Source of the DNA: Phycisphaerae bacterium
GTDB lineage: Bacteria; Planctomycetota; Phycisphaerae; Sedimentisphaerales; Anaerobacaceae
Length of the DNA: 5,199 nt
Reading direction: 5' to 3'
Assembly: GCA_030609625.1 (NCBI GenBank)
Contig: JAUWBX010000211.1
Location: 1-5,199, forward strand
The notes beneath the pieces were generated by a model. It did not search any database. It saw only the letters and a program-made list of their open reading frames with translations, and was not told where the DNA came from. The translations under genes and the position numbers were made by a program. Below are positions 1-5,199 of this stretch, piece by piece. The first letter of the stretch is position 1. Each line of letters opens with the position of its first letter.

Positions 1-856
1 CATTGGCCACACTTTTTATTTCCTTTTCGTGCCAAAGGTGTTTGGCATAATCGAGCTGTGGAACAGGTGTGGTTTTGCGAATAGCATTTATAATTAGTCT
101 GCCGGCTTTTTCCATAACCAGCAGGGCGTTGGATATGGACTGGCCAACGGGCGTGAAATCAATTGCCCGTTTTATCTTCGCGGGCGGTTTCTCTACAGGT
201 GAGCCTGTCCAGGCGGCGCCAAGACTTTCGGCTAATTGTCTGTGTTCGGCGCTTCTGGTGAATACAAAAACAGGACTGTTCGGGAATTTGTACCTGATTA
301 TCTGAATAACGATGTGGGCTGAAGCACCGAAGCCAAACAGGCCGATGATTTGGCCGTCGGTGATTTCGGACAGAGTTACGGCACGATAACCAATTACGCC
401 GGCGCATAAAAGCGGGGCCGCCTGGGAGTCGGAAAATCCTTCAGGGAGGTAGTAAGCAAAGTCCTCGGAAATAACCATATATTCTGCATAGCCGCCGTCT
501 GCGTCTTTGCCGGTCCATTTTGCATGATTACAGAGATTCTCATTGCCCACTTGACAAAAATCGCATTTGCCACAGACCGAATAAAGCCAGGTGATACCGA
601 CACGTTCATCGGTTTTGAATTTGGTTACAGCTTTTCCCTTATTCGCCACCGTTCCGACTACCTGGTGACCTAACACTATGGGAAGTTTGGTTGGCTTTAG
701 TCTGCCCTCAATTTCATCGAGGTCGGTATGACATAAGCCGCAAACCGAGACCTTAACGAGGATTTGGTTGTCGTTCGGGACAGGAATTGGCAAATCGACA
801 AGCTCTAAAGGTTTTTCTTCAATGGGCGAATGTTTGTTTAGCAGCACAGCCCTCAT
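1..856 (-). CDS. Zinc-dependent alcohol dehydrogenase (MDR superfamily), C-terminus cut off by the window edge
   Basis: Probable NAD(P)H-dependent oxidoreductase of the medium-chain family, interconverting an alcohol and an aldehyde in the cytoplasm. 285 codons are visible without a stop; relatives are about 330-350 residues, so roughly 50 are missing. Seen in order: the catalytic-domain motif VCGLCHTD with proposed zinc ligand Cys42 and relay residues His43/Thr44; G63-H64-Q65, where most relatives have GHE; a structural-zinc quartet Cys95, Cys98, Cys101 and Cys109; third catalytic-zinc ligand Cys151 in APLLCAGV; and a Rossmann loop GLFGFGASAH (172-181). The second Rossmann strand ends in FTRS (199-202) with no acidic residue, which suggests NADP(H) over NAD(H); this is inference. 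The ATG start has a GGAG at 864-867 (minus strand) 7 bases upstream and overlaps the stop of the macro-domain gene. The alcohol substrate cannot be read from the sequence. Confidence 0.93.
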   Translation of the reverse strand, partial: MRAVLLNKHSPIEEKPLELVDLPIPVPNDNQILVKVSVCGLCHTDLDEIEGRLKPTKLPIVLGHQVVGTVANKGKAVTKFKTDERVGITWLYSVCGKCDFCQVGNENLCNHAKWTGKDADGGYAEYMVISEDFAYYLPEGFSDSQAAPLLCAGVIGYRAVTLSEITDGQIIGLFGFGASAHIVIQIIRYKFPNSPVFVFTRSAEHRQLAESLGAAWTGSPVEKPPAKIKRAIDFTPVGQSISNALLVMEKAGRLIINAIRKTTPVPQLDYAKHLWHEKEIKSVAN

Positions 857-1407
857 TCCTTTGCTCCACCCAAGGACAAGTCTGCGATTTCCTGCTTAAG
901 CTGTTTTGCGAAGACCTTGTAACTAACGTTGCCGAAGAGACAAAAGACGACCTTTTCCAGGCCGGTTTGGCCTTTGAGATAACCGATAGTTGTTTTGAGC
1001 ATTATTTCGGCACAGCTTTCGATAGGAAAGCCGAAGATGCCTGCGCTGATTGCCGGGAAAGAGATGCTTTTTAGATTATTTTCGTCGGCTAATTTAAGTG
1101 AGTTCAGGGTTGCATTTTTTAATTTTTCATTTTCGTTTCCTTCGCCCATTCGAGGCCCAACAGCGTGAATTACGTGTTTTGCTTTGAGATTTCCGGCTGT
1201 TGTTATCACGGCACCGCCAACGAAGGTGGCTCCTATTTTGTCGCATTCGGCCTGGATTTCCGGGCCGCCTTTTGTCCTGATTGCCCCTGCGACGCCGCCG
1301 CCCAAAATCAATCTGGCATTGGCGGCATTGACGATGGCGTCGGTCTGCATCTCGGTAATATCGCCATCGAGGAGTTCCAGAGTGCGATTTTCGATATTTA
1401 CTTTCAT
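853..1407 (-). CDS. Stand-alone macro-domain protein (ADP-ribose binding or hydrolysing)
   Basis: A 184-residue protein that is almost entirely one macro domain, the fold that binds ADP-ribose and in many members removes ADP-ribose from proteins or deacetylates O-acetyl-ADP-ribose. Visible motifs: GDIT (15-18) with the adenine-binding Asp16; NAAN (27-30); the glycine-rich loop GGGVAGAIRTKGG (36-48); HAVGP (81-85); and the phosphate-binding segment SFPAISAGIFGFP (116-128). Length and motif order fit the family well. MacroD/YmdB-type enzymes carry Asp in GGGVDG; here it is Ala40, as in Af1521-like members, so the exact activity is uncertain. An upstream in-frame ATG at 1464 would add 19 residues outside the domain and has no ribosome binding site. 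The ATG at 1407 starts right at the domain and has AAGG 8 bases upstream. The TGA stop overlaps the dehydrogenase ATG. Confidence 0.93.
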   Translation of the reverse strand: MKVNIENRTLELLDGDITEMQTDAIVNAANARLILGGGVAGAIRTKGGPEIQAECDKIGATFVGGAVITTAGNLKAKHVIHAVGPRMGEGNENEKLKNATLNSLKLADENNLKSISFPAISAGIFGFPIESCAEIMLKTTIGYLKGQTGLEKVVFCLFGNVSYKVFAKQLKQEIADLSLGGAKE

Positions 1408-1415
1408 AGTATCGG

Positions 1416-1419
1416 CCTT
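1416..1419 (-). promoter_or_regulatory. Weak ribosome binding site of the macro-domain gene
   Basis: The minus strand reads CAAGGCCGATACT just before ATG 1407, giving an AAGG core with an 8-base spacer. The alternative ATG at 1464 is preceded by a pyrimidine-rich run with no purine core, so this site decides the start. Confidence 0.5.
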
Positions 1420-1484
1420 GCTTAGGACTTGTAAATAAAGCTTCCGCAAAATTGCAGAATTCATAGTTGAAGATAAGAAAAAAC

Positions 1485-1558
1485 AGGCGGCGGCCGGATT
1501 CGAACCGGCGAATAACGGTTTTGCAAACCGTCGCCTTGGGCCTCTTGGCTACGCCGCC
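1485..1558 (-). tRNA. tRNA-Cys (anticodon GCA)
   Basis: A complete cloverleaf on the minus strand, 74 bases. The acceptor arms GGCGGCG (1558-1552) and CGCCGCC (1492-1486) pair fully. The D arm is GCC/GGC. The anticodon stem ACGGT/ACCGT encloses the loop TTGCAAA, with anticodon GCA at 1524-1522. The T stem GCCGG/CCGGC encloses TTCGAAT. The discriminator base is U (position 1485), the usual base for tRNA-Cys recognition. The 3' CCA is not encoded and must be added by tRNA nucleotidyltransferase. A T-rich run follows immediately (1484 downwards). The macro-domain gene starts 77 bases further on, on the same strand. Confidence 0.97.
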
Positions 1559-1576
1559 AGCTTACATTTAGCTGTT

Positions 1577-1605
1577 AGTTTACACTTAATTGACCCTTTT
1601 TACAA
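1577..1605 (-). promoter_or_regulatory. Probable sigma-70-type promoter for tRNA-Cys
   Basis: On the minus strand, TTGTAA (1605-1600) and TAAACT (1582-1577) are separated by 17 bases. Each matches 4 of 6 consensus positions. The -10 box lies 18 bases upstream of the tRNA 5' end, so transcription would start about 10 bases before the mature tRNA. It may also drive the macro/dehydrogenase genes by read-through. Judged by eye only. Confidence 0.45.
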
Positions 1606-1699
1606 TAAAATTAGATGCTATTTTGTAGTGAAGATTATGAGATTTTAGCAATATTCTTACGGGCGAAAGCGTCTAACTACTATGATGAACGACTAACAA

Positions 1700-1734
1700 T
1701 TAATAATGGAGTTGCCTGATATTTTTATTATTAA
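1700..1734. repeat. AT-only inverted repeat
   Basis: TTAATAAT (1700-1707) and ATTATTAA (1727-1734) are perfect reverse complements separated by 19 bases. With no G-C pairs, the RNA hairpin would be weak, and it is not followed by a T-run, so it is not a classic terminator. It may be chance in AT-rich DNA. Confidence 0.35.
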
Positions 1735-1759
1735 AGGTGTTAAAGTGATGAAAGTGTAG
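1733..1759 (+). repeat. Three imperfect 9-base tandem repeats
   Basis: AAAGGTGTT (1733-1741), AAAGTGATG (1742-1750) and AAAGTGTAG (1751-1759) follow each other directly with a shared AAAG start and a GTG-like core. They could be repeated protein-binding half-sites upstream of the efflux promoter, or low-complexity chance. Confidence 0.35.
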
Positions 1760-1796
1760 ATTTTACCGGAACCTGCGGGAAACTTCCGACGAAATA

Positions 1797-1810
1797 TCCC
1801 AAAATTGGGA
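1797..1810. promoter_or_regulatory. Near-palindrome, possible operator
   Basis: TCCCAA (1797-1802) and TTGGGA (1805-1810) are perfect arms around a 2-base centre. The loop is too short for a good RNA hairpin, so a dimeric regulator binding DNA is more plausible. It sits about 26 bases upstream of the proposed -35 of the efflux operon, a fitting place for an activator. No regulator gene is in the window. Confidence 0.3.
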
Positions 1811-1835
1811 GTACCTGTTGAGCTGGTTTTTCATC

Positions 1836-1864
1836 TTTATTTTCTAACTTCTTTATTGTATAAT
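1836..1864 (+). promoter_or_regulatory. Probable promoter of the tolC/hlyD-type efflux operon
   Basis: A perfect -10 hexamer TATAAT at 1859-1864. With a 17-base spacer the -35 would be TTTATT (1836-1841), a weak match of 3 of 6, which suggests a need for an activator. Transcription would start near 1871, leaving a leader of about 53 bases before ATG 1924. The -10 box is the strong part of this call. Confidence 0.5.
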
Positions 1865-1910
1865 AGATAAGAGTTGTACAAACATGGTTTAAGCAAGTGG
1901 GAACTGCATT

Positions 1911-1914
1911 GGAG
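1911..1914 (+). promoter_or_regulatory. Ribosome binding site that fixes the start of the tolC-type gene
   Basis: GGAG lies 9 bases before ATG 1924. The longer alternative start, GTG 1897, would put this site inside the coding sequence and has no good purine core upstream, so ATG 1924 is preferred. Confidence 0.65.
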
Positions 1915-1923
1915 AAGAATCTT

Positions 1924-3552
1924 ATGTTCTGCAAGTTTCAGCCTGTTACGTTGTTATGCTGGTTGCTCGGCATTGCTGTTATCCTTGGTTTGGCCGGTGC
2001 GTGCGGTCCTCAGCACTACAAGGCCGATGCCGATGAGGAAGTTTATAACATTATCGACAGCAAATGGCAGGATGACTTCGGCATAAAAACCAATTATACA
2101 ATCAGTGATTATAACGACCCGGCATCACCAAATGACGTTGAAATTGCAGAAATGATACCGGAATCAGGTGTTATAAATCTTCAACAGGCAGTAGAAATTG
2201 CTACAAAATTTAATCGGGATTACCAGACTCAAAAAGAATTTCTTTACCTTTCAGCACTTGATTTAACAGATGAACGGTATAAATACGCATTAAAGTGGTT
2301 TGGTACTATAGACAGCACTTACACTGACAATAAAAGTGGTGGAGATGATGTAACTATTAACACTTCGGGAGGGGTTGACAAGAGACAACTGTTCCTTGAC
2401 GGAGTTTTATTTAATATTGGCATTGCTATTGATTGGGCACGCTTTCTTACCGGCGACCCAGGAACTACATTAGGCTCGGTTTTAAGCGGCGATGTGACCG
2501 TGCCTTTGCTGGGTAGTGGTGCCGGCAAAAGCGCCCGTGAGAATTTGACTCAAGCCGAGCGGGGTGTTTTATATCGAATACGCTCATTCAACCGCTATCG
2601 TAAGACGTTTGTAGTTGGGATTATAAGTGATTACTATAGTGTGTTGCAGGCAAGGGACAGAGTGGATATTACTGAAGCAAGCTATAAAAGACTGATCGAC
2701 TCAACGAACCAGTTGAAAATGGAGGTTGGTGTGGGCCAGAGGGCCCCGTCCGATGTGGATGAGGCCACGCAGAGTTTACTTAGTGCAGAAAACAAGCTCA
2801 TTAGAGACCGACAAAGTTATGAACAGACCCTTGACAGATTCAAAATAAGGTTGTCTTTACCTACCGATGCCAACATCATATTAGACCAGAATGAGCTGGC
2901 AGCGCTGGAAGAAATAGGCATAAGCCAGCCTGAATATACGGTATCCGAAGCAATGGAAATGGCATTGGCCCGGCGCCTGGACCTGGCTAACACAAAAGAC
3001 TCACTTGAAGATGCGGCGCGCAAACTTGAATTAGCTGCTGAGGGGCTTGGTGTGCAACTTGACCTGATTGGAAGTTCTGATGTAAGTTCGGCAAATAAGA
3101 CCAGTTTCGACAGGTTACAGTTTCAAAAGGGGACCTACAGTCTTGGTCTTGCTGCCGATTTGCCCTTTGACCGAAAGGCTGAACGCAATGATTATCGAAA
3201 GAAGCTGATAACAATGGAACAGCAGCGGCGCTCGTATGATGATGAATCTGAGAATGTCAAATTAGGCGTGCGCCAGGCTTATCGTGACCTGGAAGAGACC
3301 GCAGAAAGTTACCGGATTCAAAAGATAGGACTGGAATTGGCCGAAAGACGCGTCGAAGAGCAGAAATTGCTATTAGAATACGGACGAGGTACGATACGAC
3401 TTCTACTGGAGACGGAGGATGACCTGGTAGGTGCTCAAAATGATGTAACGAGTGCTTTGGTCAATCACACGATTGCTAAAATGAGCTTCTTCCGTGATAT
3501 TGGTATTTTACAGGTTAAACCGGATGGAATGTGGGAGCAAAGAACACAATGA
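1924..3552 (+). CDS. TolC/NodT-family outer-membrane efflux lipoprotein
   Basis: A 542-residue outer-membrane channel component of a tripartite exporter, forming the exit duct that docks on a periplasmic adaptor. It begins with a signal peptide (hydrophobic residues about 8-25) ending in LAGAC, a permissive lipobox with lipidated Cys27. Gly follows the Cys rather than Asp, which fits outer-membrane sorting by the rule known from proteobacteria. Two OEP-type halves are visible: the first starts near VINLQQAVEIA (84-94), the second near YTVSEAMEMALARRLDL (338-354). Each is followed by long charged helices, for example 274-309 and 420-500, and by strand-like segments expected in the barrel (about 126-195 and 376-415). 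The length suits the family, whose members often run 450-550. The ATG start is supported by GGAG; a GTG start at 1897 would only add 9 residues before the signal peptide. Its stop overlaps the adaptor ATG. The exported substrate is unknown. Confidence 0.93.
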   Translation: MFCKFQPVTLLCWLLGIAVILGLAGACGPQHYKADADEEVYNIIDSKWQDDFGIKTNYTISDYNDPASPNDVEIAEMIPESGVINLQQAVEIATKFNRDYQTQKEFLYLSALDLTDERYKYALKWFGTIDSTYTDNKSGGDDVTINTSGGVDKRQLFLDGVLFNIGIAIDWARFLTGDPGTTLGSVLSGDVTVPLLGSGAGKSARENLTQAERGVLYRIRSFNRYRKTFVVGIISDYYSVLQARDRVDITEASYKRLIDSTNQLKMEVGVGQRAPSDVDEATQSLLSAENKLIRDRQSYEQTLDRFKIRLSLPTDANIILDQNELAALEEIGISQPEYTVSEAMEMALARRLDLANTKDSLEDAARKLELAAEGLGVQLDLIGSSDVSSANKTSFDRLQFQKGTYSLGLAADLPFDRKAERNDYRKKLITMEQQRRSYDDESENVKLGVRQAYRDLEETAESYRIQKIGLELAERRVEEQKLLLEYGRGTIRLLLETEDDLVGAQNDVTSALVNHTIAKMSFFRDIGILQVKPDGMWEQRTQ

Positions 3553-5199
3553 AAAATTACAATGACAAACAAAATCAAAACGCATCGCAAAATCAACGTC
3601 AGCGTGTTAAGAAACGCATAAAGCGGCGGTGGTTGATTGTGCTGCTTATTGCAGTAGCAGTGTTGGTTACAGGATTAGTAACGGCAGCGATAAAAAGGGA
3701 TACAGGCTTAGACACTTCGAGTGGTGGAACTTTCACCGTGCGCCAGGATAATTTGACCATCACCGTTACCGAAGGCGGCAGTATCAGGGCCCATAAATCA
3801 ATAGAATACAACTGTAAGGTCAAAAGAGGATATAGGGAGTCGGGAACTTTAACAATACTCAGTGTTGTCCCTGCGGGTACCTATGTAACTCAAGAAGATG
3901 TGGATGCCAACATGGTACTTGTGCAATTGGATTCTTCGGGTTTTGAAGAGCAATTGATACAAGAGAAGATGGAACTTTCCAGTGACCAGGAAAACGTTAT
4001 CTCAGCTACAGAGGCGCGTGGCATTCAGATAATACAAAATGAAAGCGATATTGCGGACGCTCAATTGAAAGTAAGGTTTGCCCTGTTGGACCTTCAGAAA
4101 TATCTGGGTGCAGATATAGCAAACAGGCTGATTGAGGATGTAAACGAAGTTTTAAACATTAAGCGAAACGACGCAAGCAAGGTGAGCGACATGACAATTA
4201 AGGGTGAAAATGGAGTCGTTAACCTGACGAGTAGTAACTTAGACAGGTTCAACGATAAGCCAATTAAGGACGCCAACGAAACATTCAGACTGACTGAACT
4301 TATAGTCCCGTTTCTTGAGGAAGTAAAGAATGACCCGAATTTATTAGATGGGTCGGCTGCCGGAGATGAATTAAAAAGATTGGAAGATAACATTACCATG
4401 GCCGAGGGTAGCTTAAAAAATGCAGAAGACACATTAGCCGGGACTATAAAACTTCACGATGCAAATTACGTTTCCGACCTCGACCTTCAAAGAGACGAGT
4501 TAAGTCTGACAAACCGTCAGTTTGCAAAGGAAAGTGCCGTGGTGGCTCTGGCGTTGTTTAAAAAATACGATTTTCCGAAAAATGCCGAGCAATACCTCAG
4601 TGACTACGTTGAGGCCGGCCGCCAATTACAGCGGGTTTATGCCCAGTGCCGTTCAAGGCTGGCCCAGGCCCAGGTGAGACTAAGTACGGCCCAAGAACAG
4701 CTTTATTGGCAAGAAAAAAGGGTCAAAGAAATAAACCAGAATATCGAGTATTGTACAATTAAAGCACAGGCTCCGGGGCTGGTAGTATATGGTACCGGCG
4801 GCAGCGATGATATGTATAGGTCCATGCGATATAGAGGCGGAGGAACGAGCAGCGGAATTACTGCTGAAGGCGAATCAGTTTCCGAGGGACAAACGATTTT
4901 ATCAATGCCTGATACTGCGGGGATGGTTGCTGAAATCGGTGTCCACGAGACCGAGGTTGATAAGGTACGAGCGGGTCAGCCTGCAACGATAGTTATGGAT
5001 GCGTTCCCCGACAAAGTATTGGAGGGCGAAGTGCTTGAGGTAGCGCCGCTGCCAGACCAGCAGCGTGGCTTTATGAATCCCGACCTTAAGGTTTACAAAG
5101 CCCTGGTTAGTATAGACGGTACACATGATTTTCTCAAAAGTCGAATGTCGTGCAAGGTGCAAATTCTCGTCGAGCAGTTAGAGGACACTATAATCGTGC
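3549..5199 (+). CDS. HlyD/MacA-type periplasmic adaptor (membrane-fusion protein), C-terminus cut off
   Basis: An adaptor linking an inner-membrane pump to the TolC-type channel. 550 codons are visible and the frame is open at the right edge. Order: a Gln/Asn-rich cytoplasmic tail; a basic patch KKRIKRRW (21-28); one membrane helix (about 28-48) acting as an uncleaved anchor; the first half of the lipoyl/barrel-sandwich domain (about 62-130); a helical hairpin region (about 133-400) rich in Glu, Lys, Gln and Leu; the second lipoyl half from CTIKAQAPGLVVYG (402-415) to GQTILSMPD (447-455); and a beta-barrel domain from about 457. Two insertions stand out: residues about 184-272 inside the hairpin and about 415-438 inside the second lipoyl half. 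The ATG overlaps the upstream stop as ATGA; a GGAG at 3534-3537 is 11 bases away, a little far. MacA-type proteins are usually 370-400 residues, so this one is long. A MacB-like ABC transporter is the expected partner downstream. Confidence 0.93.
   Translation, partial: MKNYNDKQNQNASQNQRQRVKKRIKRRWLIVLLIAVAVLVTGLVTAAIKRDTGLDTSSGGTFTVRQDNLTITVTEGGSIRAHKSIEYNCKVKRGYRESGTLTILSVVPAGTYVTQEDVDANMVLVQLDSSGFEEQLIQEKMELSSDQENVISATEARGIQIIQNESDIADAQLKVRFALLDLQKYLGADIANRLIEDVNEVLNIKRNDASKVSDMTIKGENGVVNLTSSNLDRFNDKPIKDANETFRLTELIVPFLEEVKNDPNLLDGSAAGDELKRLEDNITMAEGSLKNAEDTLAGTIKLHDANYVSDLDLQRDELSLTNRQFAKESAVVALALFKKYDFPKNAEQYLSDYVEAGRQLQRVYAQCRSRLAQAQVRLSTAQEQLYWQEKRVKEINQNIEYCTIKAQAPGLVVYGTGGSDDMYRSMRYRGGGTSSGITAEGESVSEGQTILSMPDTAGMVAEIGVHETEVDKVRAGQPATIVMDAFPDKVLEGEVLEVAPLPDQQRGFMNPDLKVYKALVSIDGTHDFLKSRMSCKVQILVEQLEDTIIV

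Larger units (their letters stand above)
1559..1923. other. Divergent intergenic region between tRNA-Cys and the efflux operon
   Basis: About 365 AT-rich bases with no convincing gene on either strand. The one longer minus-strand reading frame (1934-1740) has no recognisable domain or ribosome binding site and runs through the efflux promoter and the start of the tolC-type gene. The region holds the tRNA promoter, an AT-only inverted repeat, three imperfect 9-base repeats, a near-palindrome and the efflux-operon promoter, each listed separately. A perfect 8-base palindrome TTGTACAA lies at 1874-1881, just after the predicted efflux start site. CGGAA (1767-1771) and TTCCG (1784-1788) could form a small hairpin with a 12-base loop. 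I recognise no known riboswitch. Confidence 0.75.

Noticed and set aside
787..1074. Plus-strand reading frame across the macro/dehydrogenase junction
   Set aside because: It is the antisense shadow of two well-supported minus-strand genes with clear conserved motifs.
1408..1464. ATG at 1464 as the start of the macro-domain protein
   Set aside because: The extra 19 residues lie outside the macro fold and no purine-rich site precedes this ATG; ATG 1407 fits better.
1700..1734. Rho-independent terminator in the intergenic region
   Set aside because: The stem is all A-T and no T-run follows on the plus strand; it is listed only as an inverted repeat.
1760..1830. Riboswitch or structured leader
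   Set aside because: Only short possible stems are visible, no known aptamer core is recognised, and the region lies upstream of the predicted transcription start.
1897..1923. GTG at 1897 as the start of the tolC-type protein
   Set aside because: It adds 9 residues before the signal peptide and lacks an upstream ribosome binding site, while ATG 1924 has GGAG 9 bases before it.
1740..1934. 64-residue minus-strand reading frame in the intergenic region
   Set aside because: It has no recognisable domain or ribosome binding site and overlaps the efflux promoter and signal-peptide codons.
4094..4432. 112-residue Ser/Leu-rich minus-strand reading frame
   Set aside because: It is antisense to the adaptor hairpin; its Ser/Leu/Phe bias is what the complement of helical Glu/Lys/Asn codons gives.

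Overview
This window reads as a bacterial chromosome segment from a diderm. The best guess is Planctomycetota, of the Phycisphaerae/Sedimentisphaerales kind. That guess is inference: it rests on the overall look of the TolC-type lipoprotein (a Cys-anchored start followed by an acidic EEVYNIIDSKW stretch), the style of its long HlyD-type partner, and a tRNA-Cys gene without an encoded CCA end. No sequence here proves the taxon. There are no mobile elements, CRISPR arrays or obvious pseudogenes.

The layout is two divergent blocks. Reading leftwards from about 1600 on the minus strand are a probable promoter, a tRNA-Cys(GCA) gene (1558-1485), a stand-alone macro-domain protein (1407-853) and a zinc-dependent alcohol dehydrogenase (856 to beyond the left edge). 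The two protein genes overlap by 4 bases (ATGA), so they are probably translationally coupled. No good promoter is visible between the tRNA and the macro gene, so read-through from the tRNA is possible.

Reading rightwards on the plus strand are a TolC/NodT-type outer-membrane efflux lipoprotein (1924-3552) and an HlyD/MacA-type membrane-fusion adaptor (3549 to beyond the right edge). They also share an ATGA overlap. Together they would form the outer-membrane channel and periplasmic adaptor of a tripartite exporter. The inner-membrane pump, most likely a MacB-like ABC transporter, is not in the window and is expected just past the right edge.

The blocks are separated by about 365 non-coding bases (1559-1923). 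This stretch holds the proposed tRNA promoter, a good -10 box for the efflux operon, a near-palindrome that could be an operator, an AT-only inverted repeat and a short run of three imperfect 9-base repeats.

Nothing here is convincingly a new biological system. The most notable points are the coupled macro-domain/dehydrogenase pair, the unusual residues at a key position in each of those proteins, and two insertions in the adaptor that typical HlyD/MacA proteins lack.
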